In this document: in pieces, positions 1 to 8,053 of the stretch
Layout of the letters: each line of letters begins with the position of its first letter
Numbering within the stretch: position 1 is the first letter of the stretch
Origin: Sinomicrobium sp.
Lineage (GTDB): Bacteria > Bacteroidota > Bacteroidia > Flavobacteriales > Flavobacteriaceae
Assembly (NCBI GenBank): GCA_029266035.1
Contig: JAJUFH010000028.1
Location: 1-37,425, forward strand
Direction: 5' to 3'
Length of the DNA stretch: 37,425 nucleotides
Position numbers and translations under genes: made by a program
Notes under the pieces: model-generated
Seen by the model: the letters and a program-made list of their open reading frames with translations, nothing else
What the model was told of the DNA's origin: nothing
Databases searched by the model: none

Positions 1-2
1 GT

Positions 3-95
3 GAAGCCACCAAAAAGTGGTCTATGCCCATCAGGAACTGGGGCATTATCCTAAACCAGTTCCTCACGATCTATGAAAAAAGGGTCAGGCTTTAA
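3..95 (+). CDS. IS256-family transposase, C-terminal end (cut by window edge)
   Basis: Frame 3 encodes about 30 residues before a TAA stop. They include KKWSMPIRNWG followed by ILNQF, which is the characteristic C-terminal end of IS256-family (mutator-type) transposases. Only the last part of the gene is inside the window, so whether the element is intact cannot be judged. A sequence resembling an IS256-family terminal inverted repeat follows about 20 bases after the stop, which supports the call. The DDE catalytic domain would lie upstream of position 1. Confidence 0.8.
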   Translation, partial: EATKKWSMPIRNWGIILNQFLTIYEKRVRL

Positions 96-115
96 ATAGC
101 CCAACCCCTGTTATT

Positions 116-147
116 TTAAACTTACACACTTAACGGGATAGTGTCTC
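116..147. repeat. Probable terminal inverted repeat of the IS256-family element
   Basis: Read on the minus strand the segment begins GACACTATCCCGTTAAGTGT, which lines up with the general form of IS256-family ends (GA...CC...GTGTAA). It sits just beyond the transposase stop, where the right end is expected. The exact end (145 or 147) and any target duplication cannot be fixed because the left end is outside the window. Confidence 0.55.
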
Positions 148-187
148 CTTAGGGGATACTTTCCTATTATACCTTCGTTATTTGATC

Positions 188-1030
188 TTACGATTCGAAT
201 TCCTTAAGTGTTTTACCATCTTTATTTTTCCATTCAGTCAAACCGTTTGCATTTCTCCCCATGACCATTACTGCCGCGGTAGAAGGGCTACTAAAAATGT
301 AGTCATCTGAAAACTCTAAATAATCATCTTTGTCAACAAGCACTCCTTCATCGATCAATTTTTTCCTATAGATAATAAAATTTGGAGACATAGACTTCAC
401 AATTGTCGCTGCTGCTTTAGAGTTTTTAAACACCACAAAACCATCAGATGTTGGTTCACCCTGTCCATCTGCCCCTCGAGCTGCTTTAATAAAAAATAAC
501 TCTTGTTTCTGTTTAGGTTTAAATTCTCTCTTTTCCTCAAATACTTTATGTCCGAGAGTATTTACAAGCATTTTAATGTACTCTATAAATTCTTCCATTT
601 CAGCTCGGTCTGGCTCTGAAATGGACGATTGTGTTGGAATTATTGAATTATCAACAGTGTAGCGATTTGCAGATTTTGCGATGTCATGAAGACGATTCTC
701 TAAATATTTAATATGAGCCTTATTTAAGTTTTCATCTTTACTGATAAAAACAATTGCTTCATTCCAAAAATCCTTTTGGGTCAATTGTTGATTTAGCCTT
801 TTTAAAATAGATTCAGCTTCGCCGATATAAACTTGGTCTTTCCCTGTGTCATCTTTTCCAAAAAGTAAATATACTCCTGTACTTGTCAGATCATTACGAT
901 CGGTACATTCCTTAATTTTAATTCTTGGAATTTTATATGCTTTTCCAGACCAATTGGAAAGTTCACAACTCATCCGACCATTCGGATCTCCGTCAATGAG
1001 AAATATTCTTATTGTTTTACCAAATTTCAT
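188..1030 (-). CDS. GIY-YIG nuclease family protein with C-terminal DUF4357
   Basis: A 280-residue protein. The region around residues 50-95 has a GIY-YIG-like core: GVYLLFG, then VYIGEAESILKRL. The last part, about residues 195-278, matches the DUF4357 pattern, with SSPSTAAVMVMGR and LTEWKNKDGKTL near the end. Proteins of this architecture are common in bacterial accessory regions; their substrate is not established to my knowledge, and nuclease activity is inferred only from the fold. The gene lies between an IS256 end and a broken integrase, so it is probably island cargo. A TATATTTG -7 element lies 39 bases upstream of the start. No partner methyltransferase or restriction subunit is adjacent. 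Confidence 0.8.
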   Translation of the reverse strand: MKFGKTIRIFLIDGDPNGRMSCELSNWSGKAYKIPRIKIKECTDRNDLTSTGVYLLFGKDDTGKDQVYIGEAESILKRLNQQLTQKDFWNEAIVFISKDENLNKAHIKYLENRLHDIAKSANRYTVDNSIIPTQSSISEPDRAEMEEFIEYIKMLVNTLGHKVFEEKREFKPKQKQELFFIKAARGADGQGEPTSDGFVVFKNSKAAATIVKSMSPNFIIYRKKLIDEGVLVDKDDYLEFSDDYIFSSPSTAAVMVMGRNANGLTEWKNKDGKTLKEFES

Positions 1031-1068
1031 TTTATACCATCTGTCATTTTACTGTAAGGGCTGGATTC

Positions 1069-1076
1069 CAAATATA
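1069..1076 (-). promoter_or_regulatory. Candidate -7 element for the GIY-YIG gene
   Basis: Minus-strand TATATTTG matches the Bacteroidota TAnnTTTG consensus exactly and lies 39 bases before the ATG. No convincing -33 TTG is visible at the right distance. Confidence 0.4.
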
Positions 1077-1153
1077 CGCAATAATTTATTTGTCCATTTA
1101 GGTACTAACACAGTAAGAACCTCCGATTGCTCGGGGGCTCTGTTCACCATTGG

Positions 1154-1435
1154 CTAAGATTGTTCTGAACCAACTGCCCCTTCACGTTCCAATTCCTTCT
1201 CCTTTAACTTCTCCAACACTTTCTCCTGCACCTCATCCACAATCCGCCAATCTTTAGCAATATAAATATCTGTCACCCGGTTCCCTTCGTCCACATGATT
1301 CAGTGCCAATGCCACATCATCCTTGCTCACCCTACAGTCGTTTCGTGCAACAGTCGCAAAGGTATGACGAGCCCAGTAAAAGGTAACACCCGATAGTTTT
1401 TGAGCGGTCGTAATTACCCCAGACGTTACGGATAT
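1154..1435 (-). pseudogene. Tyrosine recombinase (integrase) C-terminal fragment
   Basis: The minus frame is open from a stop at 1436-1438 down to a TAG at 1154-1156 and has no plausible start. It encodes VTFYWARHTFATVARND, with the arginine-box region of tyrosine recombinases in the form found in Bacteroidota integrases. Further on comes SKDDVALALNHV, then VTDIYI, whose tyrosine is in the position of the catalytic nucleophile. A lysine/glutamate-rich tail follows. The N-terminal SAM-like and first catalytic segments are absent, so this is a remnant of a larger integrase, presumably left by decay of a mobile element. The upstream break falls somewhere in 1412-1440. Confidence 0.8.
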
Positions 1436-1456
1436 TCAGAGAATTCAAAAAACAAT

Positions 1457-1514
1457 ACCACCAAAACAGACCAAACTTTGTATTTTTTAATAGTTTGGTC
1501 TGTTCAAAAGTGGT
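1457..1514. repeat. Large interrupted inverted repeat at the island/core boundary
   Basis: A perfect 13-base arm at 1465-1477 (AACAGACCAAACT) pairs with 1492-1504 across a 14-base loop. Outside it a second 5-base pair is possible (ACCAC at 1457-1461 with GTGGT at 1510-1514). It lies about 50 bases beyond the stop of the SPFH gene, so it could act as its terminator on the minus strand, although the following T-tract is weak. It could equally be an end or recombination site of the decayed mobile element. Confidence 0.6.
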
Positions 1515-1563
1515 TTGTATAGTGTGAATAAAGGATAGTCCAACCTACATCAATAGGCTCGTA

Positions 1564-2379
1564 TTACTGATTCCCCAATATAATAGGTGTTCCGTCTTTT
1601 CCGGAGCCTATAACGATTACTTTTGCGTTGTCTGACCTCGATAACTCTAAGGTGGCTTGTATGCCTTTTTCTCGGAGGATCTGGTCGGTGAGTGAGGCGT
1701 TTAGAATGCGGTTTGCATTGGCTTTTCCTTCGGCTTCTATGCGTTGGCGTTCTGCTTCTTTCTCTGCTTTTTCTATGCGGAATTCGTATTCCAGTGACTC
1801 TTGTTCTTGTCGCAGTTTGGTTTCTATAGCGGCTTTGATGGTGGCGGGAAGTGTAATGTCTCTTACTAGCACTTCATTGAGCTGTACGTATTGTTCGTCC
1901 AGAATTTTTTTGGTCTCTTCCTGAATTTCGTTTTGAATGACATCTCTCTTTGAAGAGTAGAGCTGTTCGGGGGTATATCTTCCCACCACACTTCGCACGG
2001 CAGAGCGTATTGCCGGTCGTATTACGCGATCTACGTATTGCTCTCCTTTTTCGCGGTGCAGCGATCCCAATTGGTCGTAGGAAGGTTGGTGCCAGGCGGT
2101 GGCATCTACGCCAATTTCAAGTCCGTTTGACGAGAGGACGAGCATTTTTTCTGAGAGTTCTTGCTGTCTTACTTCATAGACAAAAACCTTGTTCCACGGC
2201 ATTACAAAGTGAAATCCTTCTCCCATAGGCGGACGGTCGGTAACTACACCTCCGCCAAAAGTACGGTATAGCACTCCGGCTTGTCCCGAACCGATGGTGA
2301 TGGTCGATTTGGTGATGAGGATAAGAAATAATACAATTCCGATAATCAAGGGAAGTCCGATTTTTGGTAGTTTGTCCAT
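1564..2379 (-). CDS. SPFH/prohibitin-family membrane protein
   Basis: A 271-residue protein with one N-terminal membrane anchor (about residues 8-24) and an SPFH domain at about 26-200: GQAGVLYRTFGG, then PPMGEGFHFVMPW, then VRDITLPATIKAAI. An alanine/glutamate-rich coiled coil follows (about 195-225, with EKEAERQRIEAEGKANA). This is the standard prohibitin/HflC-like build; such proteins form large ring assemblies on membranes and often modulate proteases. It is the last gene of an apparent fabG-VWA-SPFH transcript, 41 bases after the VWA gene. The exact client or partner cannot be read from sequence. Length and start are normal for the family. Confidence 0.85.
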   Translation of the reverse strand: MDKLPKIGLPLIIGIVLFLILITKSTITIGSGQAGVLYRTFGGGVVTDRPPMGEGFHFVMPWNKVFVYEVRQQELSEKMLVLSSNGLEIGVDATAWHQPSYDQLGSLHREKGEQYVDRVIRPAIRSAVRSVVGRYTPEQLYSSKRDVIQNEIQEETKKILDEQYVQLNEVLVRDITLPATIKAAIETKLRQEQESLEYEFRIEKAEKEAERQRIEAEGKANANRILNASLTDQILREKGIQATLELSRSDNAKVIVIGSGKDGTPIILGNQ

Positions 2380-2420
2380 TTTATTTTGATTTTAGTTAGA
2401 ATTTGTTTTAAGTGTACAGC

Positions 2421-4442
2421 TTAGATTAAGCCCCTGTATTTGCGCAAAAACCACTCTGTAGAAAGACAGACAATAACGATAAAAAGCAGTATTTTCCAAT
2501 GGATAAGCGGAACGCTTTTGTCAGTGGTTTTTAGAGTGGGTTTTAAATCGGGGTTTTCCATCAATATACGATACATATCGCTTAGGGTATCGGGATAGAG
2601 CAGTTCTCCTCCTGATTGAGTGGCAAGCTGTTGCAAGCTGTTTGCATTGGCCCCGATATGTTGTTGCTCTAAGTCGAAACTGAGGATACTAAATGTTCCC
2701 GATCTTTTCAGTTGTTCTCCTTCTACTGCCAAAGTGAATTTGTAGTCCCCCGCTTCGAGATCGTTGAGGTCTGCCTGGTAATAATTATTGCGAAGCAGCA
2801 TGGGGTATGTTTTGTGAAAGGCAGTGTCTTTGGCCGATACATCCAGCGTCAGTGCGGCATTTGGATTGAAAATATAGTTTTTGTCGAAGTATTGCGCGCT
2901 TACCACAACGGGAGTACCGCCTTTGTAAAGCGTTTTGTAGTCGACTTCCAATCGGTCTCTCTTTTTATCGGAGGCCAGATAGAAAACCATCTTTCCGATA
3001 AAATTGTCAAACTTTTCAAAATTTCCATTTTCCCGGTAGTCTTGCATCCGCCACTTCCATATATTTTGTCCGAGTAAGACAGCCTGACGTTTTTGATCTT
3101 TGTCTTGAACAAACAGCAGGGGGATATCGGTTTCTGTACCTCTTATTTTCTGGTGGAGCAGTGTTTCGTGTGGAGTGTTGATGTTTATATCTCCAAAAGA
3201 AACTAATAGGGGAGGGTAGTGCTCAAATCCGGGATCTTCGGTGGTAAAGGGAGTAAAGAAGGTATTAAAGCTGCCTTGAACTTCTTCAAAAAATCCGTTG
3301 TTCTCATGGGCGAAATCCGACTGTATACGGTTCAGGAAATTCCAGTCGGTATCTTTTCCCGCAATGATAAAAGTGTTTTTAGAAACTTGTTTGAGTTGCT
3401 CAAAAATAGGGGCAAATGCGGCAGTGGGCTGATATAGTATTAGGAGTTGATAGTCTTCCAGGCGAGCCCCGTCGATATCGGTGCCTGAGATACTCACTTT
3501 TCGCTCTTCATTTTTTTCTATACTGCGTTTTAAAGCTCCGAGATCGGGGTGGGGCATATCGGAAACAATGAGGACTTCGGTCTTTTGATCAATGACTTCT
3601 ATACCGAATTCTTCGGTATTGTTTGCCGTGTTTTTTTCTTCGTCTAAAGGAGTGAGCGCTACCTGGTAGGTGAGCACTCCCTTGCTATCAGCCTGGAGGT
3701 AAGTTTCTACAAGTTCCGATTTTTTCGCAGGAGAGAAGTTCAATTTTTTGGAAACAAGGGTGTTTTTACCGGAGGAGATGATAAAATTGGAAGTCACTTC
3801 TCTTTCACCTTCATATCGGACTAGCACTTCTACCGGAAATTTATTTCGGAAGTAGGCATAGCGGTTTAGGTTGATTCTGTCGATACTGAGATCGTCGTAA
3901 GTAGCGGTATCGCCTATGGCTATCGGATATACCGGAAATGGGTATTGCCTGGTAGAAAATCGATAATCTTCTCCGTAGGTCTGATTGCCGTCGGAGAGTA
4001 GTAATACAGTGGCTCTCTTACCTCTGTAAATATCCTTGAGAGCGGAGAGCGAATTGCCGATGTCGGTTTGAGGAAGGTCAAAATCTGGGGAATCTCCCTG
4101 TTGTAACTCTGCTCCGAAGGTGTAGAAATCGATGTCGAATTTTGCACGCAATTCTTCGTTTTTCTCAATATTACTGACGATGTTTTCAACGCTTTGTCGT
4201 TGTTTGAGAAAGGCGATAGACGACGAATTGTCTACGAGTACGGCAAGGGTAGCTTTTTCCTGTTGGGTAGTGGAGCTGTTTATCTCGGGGTTGAGCAACA
4301 GCAATACGAGTGCAAATACAGACAGAAAACGCAGAAAGACAAAAAGCAAGCCTTGTACCGACCTGCTTTTTGACCTGCCGTATTGGAAGAGAGCAACCGC
4401 AAGGGCTGCTATACCTGCGACAATACATTCTATTACATACAT
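2421..4442 (-). CDS. VWA-domain membrane protein (BatA/glutamine-amidotransferase-like type)
   Basis: A 673-residue protein. Two hydrophobic segments at the N-terminus (about 5-20 and 30-50) are followed by a von Willebrand factor A domain (about 65-180) with a MIDAS-like DNSSS at about residue 72. A long extracytoplasmic region containing a Rossmann/GATase-like part (EVLIVSDMPHPDLGALKRSI) comes next. A C-terminal membrane helix ends in WFLRKYRGLI. Bacteroidota carry many proteins of this plan, often near Bat or MoxR clusters; the function is not established, and a role in protein-protein assembly at the inner membrane is inference. No MoxR ATPase is adjacent. The neighbouring SPFH gene suggests an envelope role. 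Confidence 0.75.
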   Translation of the reverse strand: MYVIECIVAGIAALAVALFQYGRSKSRSVQGLLFVFLRFLSVFALVLLLLNPEINSSTTQQEKATLAVLVDNSSSIAFLKQRQSVENIVSNIEKNEELRAKFDIDFYTFGAELQQGDSPDFDLPQTDIGNSLSALKDIYRGKRATVLLLSDGNQTYGEDYRFSTRQYPFPVYPIAIGDTATYDDLSIDRINLNRYAYFRNKFPVEVLVRYEGEREVTSNFIISSGKNTLVSKKLNFSPAKKSELVETYLQADSKGVLTYQVALTPLDEEKNTANNTEEFGIEVIDQKTEVLIVSDMPHPDLGALKRSIEKNEERKVSISGTDIDGARLEDYQLLILYQPTAAFAPIFEQLKQVSKNTFIIAGKDTDWNFLNRIQSDFAHENNGFFEEVQGSFNTFFTPFTTEDPGFEHYPPLLVSFGDININTPHETLLHQKIRGTETDIPLLFVQDKDQKRQAVLLGQNIWKWRMQDYRENGNFEKFDNFIGKMVFYLASDKKRDRLEVDYKTLYKGGTPVVVSAQYFDKNYIFNPNAALTLDVSAKDTAFHKTYPMLLRNNYYQADLNDLEAGDYKFTLAVEGEQLKRSGTFSILSFDLEQQHIGANANSLQQLATQSGGELLYPDTLSDMYRILMENPDLKPTLKTTDKSVPLIHWKILLFIVIVCLSTEWFLRKYRGLI

Positions 4443-4466
4443 TTAATGTCTGTTTGATGGAGGGTT

Positions 4467-5213
4467 TTAGGTGAGCATACCCCCGTCTACATTAAGCACC
4501 TGTCCTGTGACATAAGCACTGAGGTCTGAAGCGAGGAACAGACAAACATTGGCTACATCTTCGGGGGTTCCGCCGCGTTTCAGTGGAATTCCGTCTCTCC
4601 ATCCTTGAACGGTTTTTTCGTCGAGTTTGGCGGTCATTTCTGTTTCTATAAATCCGGGAGCAATAGCGTTGCACCTGATATTTCTAGAACCGAGTTCGAG
4701 GGCAATCGATTTTGTAAATCCGAGAATACCGGCCTTAGAAGCGGCGTAGTTAGACTGTCCGGCATTTCCTTTAACGCCCACTACAGAACTCATGTTTACA
4801 ATAGACCCTTTGCGCTGTTTGAGCATGGTGCGCTGTACGGCTTTGGTCATATTGAAAACAGATTTTAAGTTGACTTCAATCACTTTGTCGAAGTCTTCTT
4901 CCGATATGCGCATCAGCAAATTGTCTTTGGTGATACCGGCATTGTTGATCAGTATATCGATGCTTCCGAATTCGGCTAGGACCTCATCGGCTAGCTTTGT
5001 AGATTCTTCAAAGCTAGCGGCATTGCTCTGGTATCCTTTGGCTTTTACTCCCAGTGCTATGAGCTCTTTTTCCAATTCGGCAGCAGCTTGAGCCGAAGAG
5101 CTGTAGGTGAATGCCACATTGGCTCCCTCACGGGCAAAGACTTCGGCTATACCTTTTCCAATTCCTCTACTGGCTCCTGTGATGATGGCTGTTTTTCCTT
5201 CTAAAAGTTTCAT
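4467..5213 (-). CDS. fabG: 3-oxoacyl-[ACP] reductase FabG
   Basis: A 248-residue short-chain dehydrogenase that reduces 3-oxoacyl-ACP with NADPH in fatty acid elongation (cytoplasm). The cofactor motif is TGASRGIG at residues 13-20, then NNAGITKDN at about 90-98. The catalytic Ser143-Tyr156-Lys160 lies within MSSVVG and SNYAASK. The C-terminus GQVLNVDGGM is typical of FabG. The sequence is close to the family norm throughout, which favours FabG over a generic SDR. It is the first gene of a probable transcript with the VWA and SPFH genes (24-base gap), and a good -33/-7 promoter lies about 150 bases upstream. Confidence 0.93.
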   Translation of the reverse strand: MKLLEGKTAIITGASRGIGKGIAEVFAREGANVAFTYSSSAQAAAELEKELIALGVKAKGYQSNAASFEESTKLADEVLAEFGSIDILINNAGITKDNLLMRISEEDFDKVIEVNLKSVFNMTKAVQRTMLKQRKGSIVNMSSVVGVKGNAGQSNYAASKAGILGFTKSIALELGSRNIRCNAIAPGFIETEMTAKLDEKTVQGWRDGIPLKRGGTPEDVANVCLFLASDLSAYVTGQVLNVDGGMLT

Positions 5214-5369
5214 CCTTATTTAAAAATTTACGAGTCACTTAAGTTCTTTCCGAAATTGGCGGATAATGACCCTGTTTGTCAATCACCCGAGCTGTTCCTT
5301 ATTTATTTAGCGGAATACTATGGGCTTTTATTTATTTCGTTTTGAGTACCGGCATATATCGTACAGGTT

Positions 5370-5397
5370 CAAATATAGCAAATTGATGTAGCACAAA
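5370..5397 (-). promoter_or_regulatory. Promoter for fabG-VWA-SPFH
   Basis: The minus strand carries TTTG (5397-5394), a 16-base spacer and TATATTTG (5377-5370), a full match to the Bacteroidota -33/-7 consensus. It implies a leader of roughly 150 bases before the fabG ATG. Confidence 0.6.
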
Positions 5398-5423
5398 ACA
5401 AGCAAAATGACGCTGCGGTATAA

Positions 5424-5455
5424 AAAAATCCGCCAGTACGAGCTGACGGATTTTT
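5424..5455 (-). terminator. Rho-independent terminator after sucD
   Basis: A 13-base stem with one G-U pair (5424-5436 with 5443-5455) and a 6-base loop, core ATCCGYCAG, is followed on the minus strand by a run of seven T. It sits 33 bases after the sucD stop and before the fabG promoter, so it closes the lpx-efp-sucD transcript. Confidence 0.8.
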
Positions 5456-5487
5456 AAAATGTATTATTCTGTGGTGCACTCCGGGGA

Positions 5488-6360
5488 TTATCCCAGAACC
5501 TCGGCAACCTTTTTTCCTATTTCAGCAGGAGAGTCTACCACATGCAGTCCACATTCTTTCATGATTCTCTTTTTGGCTTCTGCAGTGTCATCCGCTCCAC
5601 CAACTATAGCTCCGGCATGTCCCATAGTTCTTCCTTTGGGTGCAGTTTCTCCGGCGATAAAGCCCACTACGGGTTTTTTATTTCCGTTTTCTTTAATCCA
5701 TCGTGCAGCATCGGCTTCGAGTTGTCCACCTATCTCACCTATCATAACGATACACTCAGTTTCCGGATCGTTCATAAGCAATTCCACGGCTTCCTTAGTC
5801 GTAGTTCCTATAATAGGGTCACCACCAATACCAATAGCGGTAGTGATACCCAATCCTTGGCGAACCACCTGGTCGGCAGCTTCGTAGGTAAGAGTACCTG
5901 ATTTAGATACGATTCCCACATTTCCCTTCTTGAAAACAAAGCCAGGCATAATACCCACTTTGGCTTCACCTGGAGTGATAACACCGGGACAGTTAGGACC
6001 TATAAGACGGCAGTCTCTACCTTGGATGTAGTCGTAAGTTTTAATCATATCGGCTACCGGGATACCTTCGGTAATAGTAATAATTACTTTAATACCGGCA
6101 TCGGCAGCTTCCATAATGGCATCGGCAGCAAAGGCCGGTGGTACGAAAATAATGGTTGTGTCGGCTCCTGCTTTATCTACTGCTTCTTTTACAGTGTTGA
6201 ATACCGGACGGCCGAGGTGTTCCTGTCCGCCTTTTCCGGGAGTTACTCCTCCCACTACATTGGTGCCGTATTCTATCATCTGTTCGGCGTGAAATGTACC
6301 TTCACTTCCGGTAAAACCTTGTACGATTATTTTCGAATCCTTGTTAACTAAAACGCTCAT
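5488..6360 (-). CDS. sucD: Succinyl-CoA ligase (ADP/GDP-forming), alpha subunit
   Basis: A 290-residue subunit of the TCA-cycle enzyme that makes succinate and ATP or GTP from succinyl-CoA. The N-terminal CoA-binding Rossmann domain shows [12 protein letters not shown] and TPGKGG. The phospho-accepting histidine is His248 in the motif [13 protein letters not shown]. The length is normal. The beta subunit gene sucC is not in the window; in flavobacteria it is often encoded elsewhere, so this is not alarming. It ends the run that begins at lpxD. A TATTTTTG element just upstream suggests it may also have its own promoter. Confidence 0.95.
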   Translation of the reverse strand: MSVLVNKDSKIIVQGFTGSEGTFHAEQMIEYGTNVVGGVTPGKGGQEHLGRPVFNTVKEAVDKAGADTTIIFVPPAFAADAIMEAADAGIKVIITITEGIPVADMIKTYDYIQGRDCRLIGPNCPGVITPGEAKVGIMPGFVFKKGNVGIVSKSGTLTYEAADQVVRQGLGITTAIGIGGDPIIGTTTKEAVELLMNDPETECIVMIGEIGGQLEADAARWIKENGNKKPVVGFIAGETAPKGRTMGHAGAIVGGADDTAEAKKRIMKECGLHVVDSPAEIGKKVAEVLG

Positions 6361-6385
6361 TGTATTTTGTTTTTAATAGGCTATG

Positions 6386-6393
6386 CAAAAATA
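6386..6393 (-). promoter_or_regulatory. Candidate internal -7 element before sucD
   Basis: Minus-strand TATTTTTG fits TAnnTTTG and lies 25 bases before the sucD start, within the 128-base gap after the lpxD-like gene. No clear -33 element was found. Confidence 0.35.
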
Positions 6394-6488
6394 GAGTTTT
6401 ATATGAATAAACCAGTATTTCCAACCGCTTAATATTTCTTCTTTTTTTCTGGTTATTATTTGTGTTTGCACGGTTGGTAAAGGGTTGG

Positions 6489-7427
6489 CTACAAATCTGA
6501 TTTGAGCTGGGCTATTATTTCGGGAATTTTCCTGATAGCGGCCAGCTCCTTGTATTTTTTTCGGGCTTCTTCTGCCGGGTAGCCGAAATAGGTGGTGTGT
6601 CCTTCCAGCGATTTGCTGATGCCCGACTGTGCCAGTATAACTGCTTTGGTTCCTATGGTGATACCACTGGCCATGCCTACCTGTCCCCAAATGGTAACTT
6701 CGTCTTCTATCACAACACATCCCGCAATTCCGGTTTGAGAAGCGATAAGGCATTTTTTGCCTATTACGGTATCGTGACCAATATGTACCTGATTGTCTAT
6801 TTTACTGCCTTCTTTTATCAGTGTACTTCCTGTTACTCCTTTGTCTATGGTACACAGAGCTCCTAGGTCTACATGATCTTCTATAACTACTTTTCCACCG
6901 GAGAGAAGTTTGTCATATCCCTCAGGTCGGTTTTTATAATAAAAGGCGTCGGCCCCTAAAACAGTTCCGGCATGTATGGTTACGTTATTGCCAATCACGG
7001 TATTGTCGTAGATAATTACATTGGGGTGAATAAGGCAGTTGTCACCTATTGTCACATTGTTTCCCACAAAAACTCCCGGTTGAATCACAGTGTTTTTCCC
7101 GATACTAGCTGTGGGGGCAATATTGGCTACAGCCTGACGAAACGGATTGAAGTGGAAGGTGAGCTTGTTGAAATCGCGAAAGGGATCGTCGGAAATGAGT
7201 AGGGCTTTGCCCTCAGGGCAGCTCACTTCTTTGTTAATCAGTATAACAGTAGCAGCCGATTGCAGCGCTTTGTCGTAATACTTAGGGTGATCTACAAAAA
7301 CGATATCTCCGGGTTCTACAACGTGAATCTCATTCATGCCGTGTACCGGGAAGTCATCATCGCCTATGTAGCGACAGTTTAAGATATCGGCGATCTGCTG
7401 TAAGCTAAATACCTTGGGGAACTTCAT
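6489..7427 (-). CDS. LpxD-like hexapeptide-repeat acyltransferase (second copy)
   Basis: A 312-residue paralogue of LpxD. The N-terminal part resembles the LpxD uridine-binding domain (SLQQIADILNCRYIG), followed by left-handed beta-helix hexapeptide repeats (about 100-265) and a short helical tail. The catalytic histidine equivalent is retained (His218 in HIGHD). The motif that is GADGFGF in the true LpxD at 10279-11307 is GADAFYY here (158-164), so the acyl or sugar specificity may differ. It sits 13 bases after efp, and a second LpxD-like gene beside efp and sucD is a familiar flavobacterial arrangement. The function is unproven: it could acylate another nucleotide sugar. Confidence 0.8.
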   Translation of the reverse strand: MKFPKVFSLQQIADILNCRYIGDDDFPVHGMNEIHVVEPGDIVFVDHPKYYDKALQSAATVILINKEVSCPEGKALLISDDPFRDFNKLTFHFNPFRQAVANIAPTASIGKNTVIQPGVFVGNNVTIGDNCLIHPNVIIYDNTVIGNNVTIHAGTVLGADAFYYKNRPEGYDKLLSGGKVVIEDHVDLGALCTIDKGVTGSTLIKEGSKIDNQVHIGHDTVIGKKCLIASQTGIAGCVVIEDEVTIWGQVGMASGITIGTKAVILAQSGISKSLEGHTTYFGYPAEEARKKYKELAAIRKIPEIIAQLKSDL

Positions 7428-7440
7428 GAGATATAGGGTG

Positions 7441-8007
7441 TTATTCTTTGACCCGCTCTATGTAGGTCCCTTTTTCTGTTTCTATCTTTATCTTGTCTCC
7501 TTCGTTGATAAACAGCGGTACATTTACGCTGGCACCGGTTTCTACTGTAGCGGGTTTTGTGGCGTTGGTAGCGGTATTTCCCTTTACACCGGGCTCTGTA
7601 TGTGTCACTTCCAGAATCACGTGGGCAGGCATTTCAGCTGAAAGTGGCATGCCGTCTTCAGAATTGATAATAATAGTCACTATTTCGCCTTCCTTGAGTA
7701 AATCAGGTGAGTCGAGTGCACTTTTAGGGAGAGAGATCTGATTGAAGTCTTCGGTGTTCATGAAGTGGAATTGGTCTCCCTCGGGATACAGGTATTGAAA
7801 ACTATTGGTCTCTACGCGTACATCGTCTATCTTATGACCGGCAGAGAAGGTGTTGTCTATGGTTTTTCCTGTGGTAACACTCTTCAGTTTGGTGCGTACA
7901 AAGGCCGGACCTTTTCCGGGTTTAACATGGAGAAACTCTACGATTTTATAGATATCGTTATTGAAACGGATACACAATCCTTTTCTGATATCTGAAGTTG
8001 TTGCCAT
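7441..8007 (-). CDS. efp: Translation elongation factor P
   Basis: A 188-residue three-domain EF-P, which relieves ribosome stalling at polyproline stretches by binding between the P and E sites. The modification-loop tip shows PGKGPAF with Lys32 at the position that is modified in many bacteria. The C-terminal OB-fold signature is visible near the end (GASVNVPLFINEGDKIKI). No EpmA/EpmB or EarP gene is nearby, so the modification route cannot be inferred. It is embedded between lpxA and the LpxD-like gene with short gaps (46 and 13 bases), as usual for flavobacteria. Confidence 0.95.
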   Translation of the reverse strand: MATTSDIRKGLCIRFNNDIYKIVEFLHVKPGKGPAFVRTKLKSVTTGKTIDNTFSAGHKIDDVRVETNSFQYLYPEGDQFHFMNTEDFNQISLPKSALDSPDLLKEGEIVTIIINSEDGMPLSAEMPAHVILEVTHTEPGVKGNTATNATKPATVETGASVNVPLFINEGDKIKIETEKGTYIERVKE

Positions 8008-8053
8008 ACTTTTAATTTTATTGCTTATTTCTGTACTTCAATTCTTTTGTTTA

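Noticed and set aside
846-1157. Open frame of 103 codons on the plus strand
   Set aside because: It overlaps the 5' end of the GIY-YIG gene and its upstream region on the opposite strand and resembles no protein family.
6373-6753. Open frame of 126 codons on the minus strand
   Set aside because: It is an out-of-frame shadow of the 3' end of the LpxD-like gene extending into the gap before sucD.
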